Positions 51,014-61,513 of a stretch of 64,000 nucleotides of DNA are shown piece by piece. Origin of the DNA: Margaritispora aquatica (taxonomy: Eukaryota > Ascomycota > Leotiomycetes > Helotiales > Discinellaceae); the NCBI GenBank assembly GCA_007644065.1, contig VJWN01000007.1, positions 1,952,167 through 2,016,166 on the forward strand, in the 5' to 3' direction. Position numbers and translations under genes: made by a program. The first letter of the stretch is position 1, and each line of letters opens with the position of its first letter. Under the pieces are notes generated by a model, which was not told where the DNA came from, did not search any database, and worked only from the letters and a program-made list of their open reading frames with translations.

Positions 51014-52735
51014 TTTTTCCGTACGTCGGTCTGTGAATTGCGAGAGTTTTGGGAAAGTTGCAGCGGTTGTAGTTGATTGTACAGCTTGATTGGAAAGCAC
51101 TGATAACAGAGGAAGGTCCTAGGACTGTTTTGTATCTGGAGACTGGAGCTCATGTCGAATCCGCCTCTCACACCGGGCACTTGCTAGGTGTCGCCGGGTC
51201 ATTTCGCTGCGGAACTCAGACGTCGCTGGGCTTGTATGGAAGACACGTACGAATCTTACATCGCCTAGCCTAACCTAACCTCAAGTGCCGTAGCGTATAT
51301 CTGGAGTCTTAATGTCTTGTTTCGGAACACCATACAAAAAGTGCCCTGACTGTTATCACCGAGTAAGCAAAGCAGTGAGCAAGTGAGCAAGTCGGCAAGT
51401 GAGCAGTGAGCAGTGAGCACAAAGGAAGCTTGGATGTTGATGCCAAGCGATACCCTTCCCTCGCTTAGCGAGGCGGCGCCACCGGAACCGGAACCCTAGA
51501 CAAGTAAGCAGTTCACACGCTGCCTGGGTGCATAGCTGGATGGAGATTAACCGGAGAGCGAACGAAAAGGGAATAGGGGGGCGTCTGTTTATTACGAGCA
51601 GTCGTGCATCCATGCATGCTTGCATATGTGCATATTAACATGTGCGTTCGTGGGGACTTGTCACCACAATAGGTTGTTCTTGTCGTTGCTTGTCGTGCTA
51701 GTTAAATCTTACTGACTGTTAAGCCCTTTCCAAGACCTGGGCATGCTCGTGAGAAGGTGGATAGGATATTCTCCAAGGGAATTGTGTTACTTTAGGATAT
51801 TCGAGTACACTACACACACTTTTGACTTGTCTAGGATTCTCTTGAAATCGGCGGAGGACTTAGCTGAAACAATCTTACATGCCAATCATCCTTTCCAGAT
51901 CTCAACCTTCAAAAATAAATTCGGAATCTTCAATCGGCGATATGCCCTTGTTAGGAACCTGGTGTTTGCAGGTTTATCAGAAATGTGTATTCGACCAAAT
52001 TAAGTGTCTTTTCCTCGCTAGACTTTACGAGCGAACAGACCAATACCATGCCCCTACCACCAATCCTGGTAAAACTTTTGTCATCCTTTCATGGGGCTCA
52101 AGGATCATTCAACAACGATTGAAGCGGCGTGCTGACGCTAGTTGGGATTAATAGTGGAGGAGCAACGTCGACACTTGCACGGGGTTGGAAAACGGCTGAT
52201 AGGTAGGGCTGAACGACGCTGTATTTCCGACAAGGCGCAGCTTTCATTTTTGCATGGAACCTGGTTGTAACAGTTACTGTGGAAATGGGTGAGATGAGAC
52301 ATTTCATCTATGTGTGGTGTGCTTAGGCTGTGTCGTGTTTGTATTGAGACTTTTTGATACATGTCACAGTGTTAGTGGATGAAGAGCAGAGGCTGGCCGT
52401 AAAGCTGCTTACTGAGTGACGCAATCAGACGGAACTTGGCGGTTTCTCAGGATTGGGCATTATTAATAGCTCTAAACACATGATCCGAGGAGATCGCCTT
52501 TGGAGTGACCACACCTTTGCCAAAAGGTGTTGCGATTGCGGCAGGTTTGGTAAGTGGCTTGCTTCAGTCACCATGCACTCTTACAAATATGTGTACTTCG
52601 TAACACGAGAGCGGACGCGGAAAATTTAAATTGCGCAGTACACGTATATACATTCAAATAAAAGTCGTCTATGTAATTGTAACGGGGAAAAATTGCCAAA
52701 AATCAAAATACAGCAGATATTAGACCATCTGCACC
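51014..52735. other. Intergenic region, nothing recognised
   Basis: About 1.7 kb between the lipocalin-like gene start and the FAS beta stop. A short GAGCAAGT/GAGCAGT direct repeat lies at 51366-51420. The ORFs here look random. Confidence 0.5.
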
Positions 52736-55700
52736 TCAAACCCATGTAACCAGCAAATCTTTCAAGATCTTGCTCCCTGTAATCCGTGCCGCCTCCTCGA
52801 CGTAACTCCTCTCTAACGAAAACGGTGTACCCATAACATTGGGTACAAACTTCCCGATCAGCCTGTCAGGCACCACCGCTTCTTCCCGGATCATGTCTGC
52901 AAGACACTCACGGAACACATCGATACCTGCCCGGAGATGGCTGGAGTGGAAGGGAATATCGATACCAGTAAGCGGGACGGTGGCTCGACCACGAGCAAGC
53001 TCGATGGGCTTTGCCACTCGCTTGACTTTGGGTGACAATTGACGAACCACAGCTTGGATATCTTCAGGACCATTGTGTGATAGCGAGCGATCTGTTGCAA
53101 GCTGGTCACAGGCTTGACCCAGAATCCAAAGAGCCTCGAGCTGAAAGAGGAGTATTAGTATGGATGTGTAAAAGCGGACGAGAAGCTGAGTGTGCTTACA
53201 TGGCCGGCGCAGACATATTGCTGCCCTCCGATATTGTAGTTGACTACTTCAAGAAGAAGTCCCGTGCTTGCATTGATAGTGTGAACCAGGAGTTTCAAAG
53301 ACTCCTCATTGAAATCTGTAAAGTCGGTTAGTGGTATAACGTCAAGCGGTGCATTGTACTAACTCTTGCTGACTCTCGAAGGGTTTGCGGCGACCATAGC
53401 ATAGTCTGTCCGTCCAGCAGCATCCCGAGTCATTGCGACCTGCATTACCAGACCACGGTAGAACACCGCACGCAGCAACTCTCCCAAGGTGTTGAAACAG
53501 CCTGTAAAAGCAGCCAATGCACTGTATTCTCCAAGGGAGTGACCAGCAAACATGGCACCCTCTTGGACTAGACCGCGAGCCTTGAGTGATGCTATCTCTG
53601 CAAGATTCATGAGCGTGATGACTGGCTGAGCAAATTGTGTTGAGAAAAGCAGGCCACGGGGATCCCGGAATGTATGACTTTCTGTTTCTGGACCAAGATT
53701 TTGGATGACTGGACGAATGATCTCTGAACCCCCTTCGAATGTCTTTTGTGTCATTGCAAGATAATTGGCACGAATCTTGCGTCCTTTTGGGCCACCAAAA
53801 TAAATAGTGAGCTCTGTCGGCTGAAAGTTTGCGTTAGTTACTCGATCTTAAGAATGATCATGGGAAATGGTAAACTTACATCTCTCCTTACAAGATCCAG
53901 TAGAGAAAAGCCTGAAGCAAGAGTCAGTAAAGACTACCTTATGTGTAAACAACTCCACATGACTTACCGAAACATTCAAGTAGATATCGATCGCCTTCAT
54001 CCCATACACCTCTTGCGACCGGATCTGTCTCGTACAATGCCATTCCCATGCCCTTGACTTGACTTCCCTGTCCACAAAAGATATATGCTGTGCTTTCCTG
54101 CTCAACTTCCGCCTTCGCTTGCATGACCTTGTCATGTGACTCGTTGTTATACACTTCGATGTCAAAAACCATCTTTCCCTCTACCATAGCCACGTGCTGC
54201 ATTTCGATCCTGAGAACGTCACCAGCTCGGACCATACCTTCGAACGATGTGGACCAGCTTCGGAATCGTGAATCATCGGACTTGGAAATCTCTGCCTCCA
54301 CAGCCATCCGAACCAATGCAGACGTGTACATGCCATGGGTGATAGGTCCAGGAAGACGAGCGAAACCTGCAAAGGTGGGACATACATGGATAGGGTTTTG
54401 GTCAGCTGACACTATGGAGTATTCCTTCCCAGAGTCGGGCATCGTGATGAGCCATGATTTCGTTGAGTCCCATCCAGGATTCGTCAATGGTGTTGGAACT
54501 CGTAGAGGTGTTCCATGACGTTGAAGAAACTGTACAACTGGATTACCTGCGCAAGGGTTCTTGGAGAAATTTACCTTCCCAATCTCGACATGTGAGCCAT
54601 CATCTTTTTCGAGATAGACTTCTCCCTTGACTGTCAAGGTAGACAAATCAGGAGTTGCTGCCTGAGTTTTTCTGGACTGAACAGTAAACAAAAGCTTTTT
54701 GCCTAATAGCATGCGATTGTCTGCAGGGATTTCTAGCCAGGTTCGGCTTAAAACTATTGCTTGAAGCTTAGCGGAGTCAACTGTGAGAAGCATCTTTGTC
54801 TCCTCGACACTTTCGGTGGCATCGCTTGTTGCCGATTTTCCTTGGATGAAAAATGCAGAAGTGACTTTCATCACAGGTGCACCCCCTCGTTGAATGGTGG
54901 CCAAAACTTCGACAAGCTTGCCAGTTGGTTGTACCACGATCTTCGTGATGCAGGAGGATGTTTCGAGTATGTCGCCAATTGTGAGAGCTCCAGCACCTCG
55001 ACACAACTCGAAGGAATTTGAACGATGGAGAAGACGGAAGATATCTCCTGCGATGTTTGAGAGTAGTAGTGCTTTTGTCAACGCCGGCCAAGCAACGACG
55101 ATACCGAGATCTAGAGGTACCAATGATTTGGGGTTTCTGGAAGCCATGTGATTGCCTTCGAATTTTGAGAAGGAGGCAAAAAAGTCTTGCACCATTTTTC
55201 GAGACAGTGTTACTGGTCCGCCATTGAATAGTGTTGGTGTTTGTATTTGTTTATCAAGTGGAATTGACCAACAAGTTGCATAGAATTCTCTTATCAGCTC
55301 ATTTCGCTGTTCTGTAACATCATCAAGCTTATTATCCCGAAGAGTGAAATTGAAGGAAATTGTATTCGCCTCAGCACCGGTGACCTGAGGAGCTTGAAGG
55401 GTGAGAGTAACTCTCTTTCCATCGGCAGAGGAAAGATAGAATGTCGGATATGAGAAGTCTGCTGCTCGCGTGGAAAGCACAATCGATTTGACGTTCCTGG
55501 TTCCTGAATGGTAGTTTACGGTGACCTTGTCGCCTTTGACAGGGGTGAAAGCTGTGCGAATGTTGTTGGGAAGACATTGTCCCTCGTGATACACATGTTG
55601 AAGGCCAAGACAAGCGTCGATCCAGGCCTTATTATCAGAAACAAGGTTGCGTCGAAAATTCTCTTTGTTGATGTTGCTGTCTAGCGAGACGAAATGATGC

Positions 55701-58700
55701 AGTACAGCATCATTGACGATCTCCATGGATGTGCTCTTCATAGAAATCTGATCTTTTGATTGGTTGGGCAGAGTCGAGTCTAAGAGAGAGACTAGATTCC
55801 TTGAGATGGTGTTCATTATGTCGGCTGCGGACTCATTGACAGAGTTTGTGTATTTTGCGGCGACTGGGCCGTGAATGATGCATACTCTTTGTGGGTCTTG
55901 GTCAATGACAGCCTCTATATCTTCAGCTTGCCATAAGGAATCTTTCTTGAACCAATTCTCGAAATCTTCATCCAATCGAGGAATGAAGTTCACAGGTTTC
56001 TGGCCACGTCTTTTGCAGAGTCCAATGAAAAATGATGCATCTTGAGGATACAACAAGGTGGAAGCAGCCTGTGGATAGCATCTCACGATCTCATCCAAAA
56101 CGCTCACTGGTTCAGCTGTGGGATCTCTGTGGTACTCGGACTCAGCTGGGAGACGCTCTTGCATTCGTGAGACAAAATCATCGAAGAAAGGTTTGTATGA
56201 ATGATGAACCCAGCGTTTGTGCTTGCCGAGGTACATCAACGCTACAATTCGTTGCAGACATTCGAGATATGTCATTTCCTGAATCTCAACGAGATCTCCG
56301 GTAGCGCTGACAGCGAACCAGGGTTTGGCATATTCGTTGTTAAGTCGACCAACAATTTCATTGCGACGCTTTTGCAAAGCTGCGAGTCGCTTTGCAGGTT
56401 CCTTGATGCTGAAAATGGTCGTGTCCAGGTCTCTCCATAGCATTACACCCTTTGTGGCTATTTTGTGGATGGGCTCTCCCATCTCTGACCGAACAGTGAT
56501 CACGCCCCCAGCTGAGCCTTGGTATGTTTTATGCCAGTCTTTCTCGGATGTGCCCTTGGTCTGAACAATCAACTCTTTAACCTTTAATGATGTATGGGCT
56601 TCCTTGGCTGCCATTAATCGACTTCCCATCAAGATTCCATCAATTGGCATGCGGGGATAGGACAATGCCTCGGACCATTCTCCAGTGAGATATGGAAGCA
56701 TTCCCTGAGCGTCACCAAAACCTCCACCAACTGACAAAACAATATTGTTACGTCTTCTGATGAGTTCGTATGTTTTCAACAGTGGCGCATGAAAGTCTTC
56801 GTATGAGTGATGACCTCCGGCTCTTCCACCAGTCCATTGCAGCCCAATTGGGAAATTGGGGTTTGCATCCGCAATGCTCAGAACTTGATGTATTGCTTGG
56901 ATAGATCCAGGCTTGAATGAAATATGCTTCAATCCCAATGTTTCGATGTACTCTTTAGCCACATCAGAAGAGGGGACTCCAGCTCCAATCGTCAAACCGT
57001 GTATAGGCACACCTTCCTGTACGAGTTTTCGGATAAGAGGGATTTGCCAGGCCAGAGCTCGAGGAGACACATATATCAAGTTACACGTAATTCCTTGGTC
57101 TGGTGGCAAAGATGCTGCTAGTTTGTTTATAGCACTCTCAAATTCCGCTGCCTGTGAGTAACCACCACCGGCCAACTCAATATGGTAGCCAGCATTAATT
57201 ACAACAGAAACGAAGTCCCACTAAAACAGTGTCAGCACTTCATTCCTTCATTAAACTTGAAGCAAAAGATATGGGGAGAACTCACTGGTACGGTTGTTGG
57301 GGTCATACCCGCCACCATGATGGGTGGTCTCCCAAATAATCGACTCATCCTTGTACTCAACTCCTTGTTGCCATCTGAGTTTGTGGTGATTTTTGGGCCA
57401 TAAAGATCAGTCCAGCTGCGGGCCATTGGGGGAAGGGTTTTCGAGAACAATTCCTGCTTGCCCCCAAAAACTTCAGAGGATGTCATCAGCTCAGAAGCGA
57501 TTATAGTGCGAACACCAGAGCCTTCCACATAATCGTGAAGAACACCGCTCATTCGACTTGGCCCAAAATCAAGGATATGCGTTTGACCTGGATGAATACA
57601 AGCTGCCCTCCAATCTACCTTTTCAAGCATAATCATTTCCACAAGGAGTCTAGTGAGATTTTCGCCAGAAGCCAGGCTGATGTTCATTCCAGTTTTCGTA
57701 TGGTACAAAGGAACCGTCAGAGTAAGTCCGGCAAATAGTGTGTCCTTGACTTGATCAAGCACCACATTGGAGGCTTTCTGAAGATGAGAACAGTGAAACG
57801 GGGCAGATATGGGCAACATCTCATAATCTATGTTAGGTTTCCGGTGTGGAAATGGGACTCTTCCTTGGTCCAATCCTTCAGGTGCTTTCTTGCCGTCCAA
57901 GAGAGTACATACACCGCGAAGCGTTCTTGTTGGTCCGGCAATGACAATCCTATCCCTGGAATTCTGCAGTGCTATGTGTGCTTTTTGATCATCGCTTAAG
58001 CGAAGATTTGCAGTATCCAAAATCCGCTGCACGCCCTCAAAATCCAGTCCTTTGATGCTCAACATACAAGAAGAAAATGATTTACCAGTGCCTCCAAGGA
58101 GTGCGCTTTGCCCTGGTACTGATAGATGAGAGCTTTGCTCGTGGCTCCTCAGACCGATCCAGAAAAGGAGCTCTACTGCACTCATAGCAGCGGTGGTGAA
58201 TGTGTCCCAGCTATCAGAAGCCGCAACAGCCGCGGCAACAATAATTCCTTGAGAGTGTCCAGTCGTACCAGTCAAGCAATCTTTCATCTGACCAGGGTGA
58301 AGTCCCAAAACACAACAGGCAATACAATAGTGAGCTAGACCAAGCAAGCCATTGATGGGAAAGCTAAAGACGGCTGTGGCGATATCCGTCTTGTCCGGTG
58401 CAGTCTCTGGGTGTTCGATCCACCGAAGGAGGTCAAACTCATAGTGACAAGAATCTCCAGATGATGCAGCAACTTCCTGTAAAAGACTTGACGTGACTTT
58501 GATCAAACTCCGAAGAAATGGCTGGTAAGTGTTGTAAAGCTTGCGGAGCTCATTCAGGCATTCTGAATTGTGTGACCCTTGACCACCAAATACAGCCAGC
58601 AATGATGCTTTTCCAACCTTAGCGGCTTTGAGGAGGGCTGACCTCGAAGCATGTAGCTCTGTATGATCCATGAGCTGAAAATATGCTTTGATCAGGTGAT

Positions 58701-58980
58701 TTCGAGACGGAGCGTCAGGCGAGTATAGTAAAGCTAGACTGTGGATATCTGTATTTGAAAGTACTTCGACTTGGAAAGAAACAGCTACTGCCGTCAATAC
58801 TCGAGTTGGTGCTCGAGCATGGTGCAGATAGTCAAAGAAGTGTGCCGCATCGTCGAGTAAGAGGGAGTGCTTGTTGGGAACAACCTCGGATTTGTCGACA
58901 CTAATTTGAAATGCCCTGAGAAATGGGAGGACAAGCTTTCGATCCTCTCCAAGAGATTCAAAATTCCATACTGACGACAT
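52736..58980 (-). CDS. Fungal fatty acid synthase beta subunit (locus-specific copy)
   Basis: Beta chain of a type I fungal FAS. Six exons (57286-58980, 53968-57220, 53880-53911, 53364-53820, 53200-53315, 52736-53140) give 1985 aa; the third is a 32-nt microexon. The start is set at MSSVWNF; an in-frame ATG at 59013 would add 11 residues. Domains in order: acetyl/starter transferase with TGHSQG near residue 242; [17 protein letters not shown] into the FMN enoyl reductase ([25 protein letters not shown] near 726); central region; hot-dog dehydratase with NPIHVCPTF near 1507 and GPITHGM; malonyl/palmitoyl transferase with [13 protein letters not shown] near 1752 and [10 protein letters not shown]. 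All catalytic motifs look intact. Housekeeping beta chains are usually ~2050-2100 aa. Gene order and overall wording resemble the dedicated FAS pairs of starter-unit pathways. Confidence 0.95.
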
Positions 58981-59482
58981 GATGGATTTCGAATGTTTAG
59001 TTTTGCAACCCAAAAGACAATAAATTGATAGCCAGAATTCTTTGATGTACGAGCCGATGTACTAAATAACAGAAACACACATTGAACAACACTTGCCAAA
59101 CAAAGCACAACTCGTTATCACCAAGGATTATACATGATTTGCAACAGCTGGTTAGGGTCACCTTGTGAAGATAACTTCGCCTCGAAAATGCTGACAGGTA
59201 TCTTAGGCGGGGCGGAAATGCCGGCTATTTTTGGCACCCCGGGACATTACCTACAAGCTCGCAACCCGGATGCAAAGAATGAAGCGTAATGCTTATGGAC
59301 TCCGCTTGAGAAAATGAGTGGTTTTGAAAGTTCAGCTCATAGTTGCCATTTAGGAAAAAAGTTATTGAGATTTCGCGGCATATAACGTCTCACCTGTCTG
59401 ACGCAACATCTAGAAATCCATCTTCTCAACTGCAGTCTCCTCACCTCTACCCACCAACAAATTCCATTTACAACATAATAAA
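58981..59482. promoter_or_regulatory. Shared divergent promoter of FAS beta and the O-methyltransferase
   Basis: This 502-bp gap separates two divergent starts, suggesting co-regulation. It contains an inverted CGG pair, CGGAAATGCCG at 59213-59223 (CGG-N5-CCG), the type of site bound by Zn2Cys6 dimers. A TCG-N3-CGA pair (TCGCCTCGA) lies at 59177-59185. Linking these to the regulator at 48152 is inference. Confidence 0.45.
59213..59223. promoter_or_regulatory. Candidate Zn2Cys6 binding site, CGG-N5-CCG
   Basis: The inverted triplets CGG and CCG are five bases apart, 233 bp from the FAS beta start and 260 bp from the methyltransferase start. Such a pair can occur by chance, so this is a candidate only. 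Confidence 0.3.
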
Positions 59483-60957
59483 ATGTGCAAAAACACTGAA
59501 TTGGAGGCCTACGCAGAGGATATCTGCTCATCTGCCAAAATAATTTCAGCATATTTTTCACAAAACAAGACTGATAAATGGGCACAACCATCTTTGGCAC
59601 CTGGTGCTCCTTCTGTCACAATTCCAACGAGCGCGCCAGATTACATCCATGAAGCACGACAAAAACTCGTAGGAGCGGCAGCAAAAATCCAACAACTGGC
59701 TACGGAGCCGAGTGAGTTCTTGCCAACATTGGCAGTGCAGGTATGTTGATGCTGCTCGTGATCCCAACAAGTCTTCAGTTTTCTAGCTCAGACTAACATC
59801 TATACAGTATCAACTCACAGCATGTATTCGGTGGCTCGTACACTTCAGTGTACTTGCTTGCATCCCACTCGAAGGATCAGTACCGTATTCTGACATTGCA
59901 AGCATGTGCAATGTACCAGTCCGACATCTACGCAGCGTCGTTCGTATGGCCATGACGGCAAATTTCTTGTGCGAACCTGTTGTGGGTGAAGTAGCTCACA
60001 ACGCCGTATCAAGGCAATTCGTGACAAAACCAGCCTACCCAGGCTGGGTCAGCTTCATGACCGAATTTTACATGCCAGTGTCATGCAAGTTTGTCGAAGC
60101 CACAGAGAAATGGGGCGATTCAGTACGGAAAGATCAAACTGCTGTGAACCTCGCAATGAATACCGAGCTGTCCTCATACGATTTCATCACAGGATCTCGT
60201 GATCTCAGTCGCAAGTTTGCATCGTATATGAAAGGTGTTCAAGCCAGCGAAGGAACCAATGTAAGTGTTCTTTTATTCTTCCCAAGTCGATCGCCAAGGG
60301 TGAAGTCTGACTAACACCTTCAAGTCACGATACATTCTCACTAGTTTCGACTGGCAATGGTGCTCAGGCCCCGTAATCCACGTCGCAGGATCACCTGGAA
60401 GTATCGCAGTGACTTTGGCGCAGGCTTTCCCACACCTGAGAATTGTTGTTCAAGATCTTCCAGAGACTCTCAAAAATGGCCGCGGCTTCCTCGCAGTACA
60501 GCCTGCAGAGATCAAGTCTCGGGTGACTGTAGCCACGCACAACTTCTTCGAGCCCCAAGCTCACGTTCCTGGCGCAATATACATCCTTCGTATGTTGCTC
60601 CACAATTGGGCTGATGTCGAGGCCGTGAAGATCCTCGCCAGCCTGCTGCCAGCACTTAAGTTCAACCCAACAGCGAGAATCCTCATCATCGACACCCTTC
60701 TACCGGAACCAGGCACTGTGGACTCTGTGACAGAAGGACTAATGCGTTACCGCGACATGACGATGATGGAAGTCTTCAACACTAAGGAGCGTGACTTGGA
60801 AGAGTTCACGAGTCTGTTGGACCAAGCAAGTGATAGTGAGGCGAAACTGGTTGTTAAGAGTATCCGTAATCATACAGGAAGCACATTGTCCGTGTTGGAG
60901 GTTGCGTGTGAGATGAAGAATTCGAAAAATGGAGGAACAACCAATGGAACTCACTAA
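59483..60957 (+). CDS. SAM-dependent O-methyltransferase, polyketide/COMT-like class
   Basis: Class I O-methyltransferase with an N-terminal dimerisation/winged-helix domain, as in tailoring enzymes of aromatic polyketide pathways. Exons 59483-59740, 59808-60260 and 60325-60957 give 447 aa. The winged-helix part reads YSDIASMCNVPVRHLRSVVRMAMTANFLCE. The SAM-binding loop near residue 253 reads VIHVAGSPGS, where the family usually has Asp-x-Gly-Gly, so the leading Asp is His. The following acidic loop (VVQDLPETL) is kept, and the catalytic His is present in RMLLHNWADVEAV near residue 328. The late MPEPG-type motif appears as LLPEPGT. It is divergent from FAS beta and convergent with FAS alpha. 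Its substrate could be a FAS/PKS product, but no PKS is visible in the window. Confidence 0.9.
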
Positions 60958-61513
60958 GACTATTAGTCTTACAGTAGTTAGAGAACGTTCGAATATGTCC
61001 TGAAAATGTAAATTTTGAAAATGGAGAAAGAATTGTTCCGCTTGTATGTTTGCTTGAATCTTTGTCATCCCGGTGGAAACCCGGGCAAACGGTTTGCCAA
61101 ACGTGATCTCCAAATTAGTGTACTGTATCATGTGACCCAAACTTATTGCAATGTCCCGGCTCCTCATCGATTTCGTTTACTGGGTAAGGTATGGTAAGTG
61201 AGGTAGTTATCTAGCACAGGAGGAGTTTATCTTGACGAGTACTCAACCTCTGGGGCACTCTTCACAAAATGCAACGAACTTCAAAGGCCTCATGACACTA
61301 TATCTGAAAGTGCAGCTCCTCGATAGCAAACTTTGGATGAACTTTAATGTGTAATATTTGCAAATAACTTCAATTTCTTACAAAACAAATAAAATAGCAG
61401 GCAGCCCGTTCTGTACATGCAACAAAGTTCCTCCCAATGACCAACAAATGAAATCTACAGCCGTAGTCCCTGTTATCTCCTGGTATTCTTTCCCCTCACC
61501 TTTAACCCCTAAC
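60958..61513. other. Convergent intergenic region, nothing recognised
   Basis: About 560 bp holding the 3' flanks of the methyltransferase and FAS alpha genes. Confidence 0.5.
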
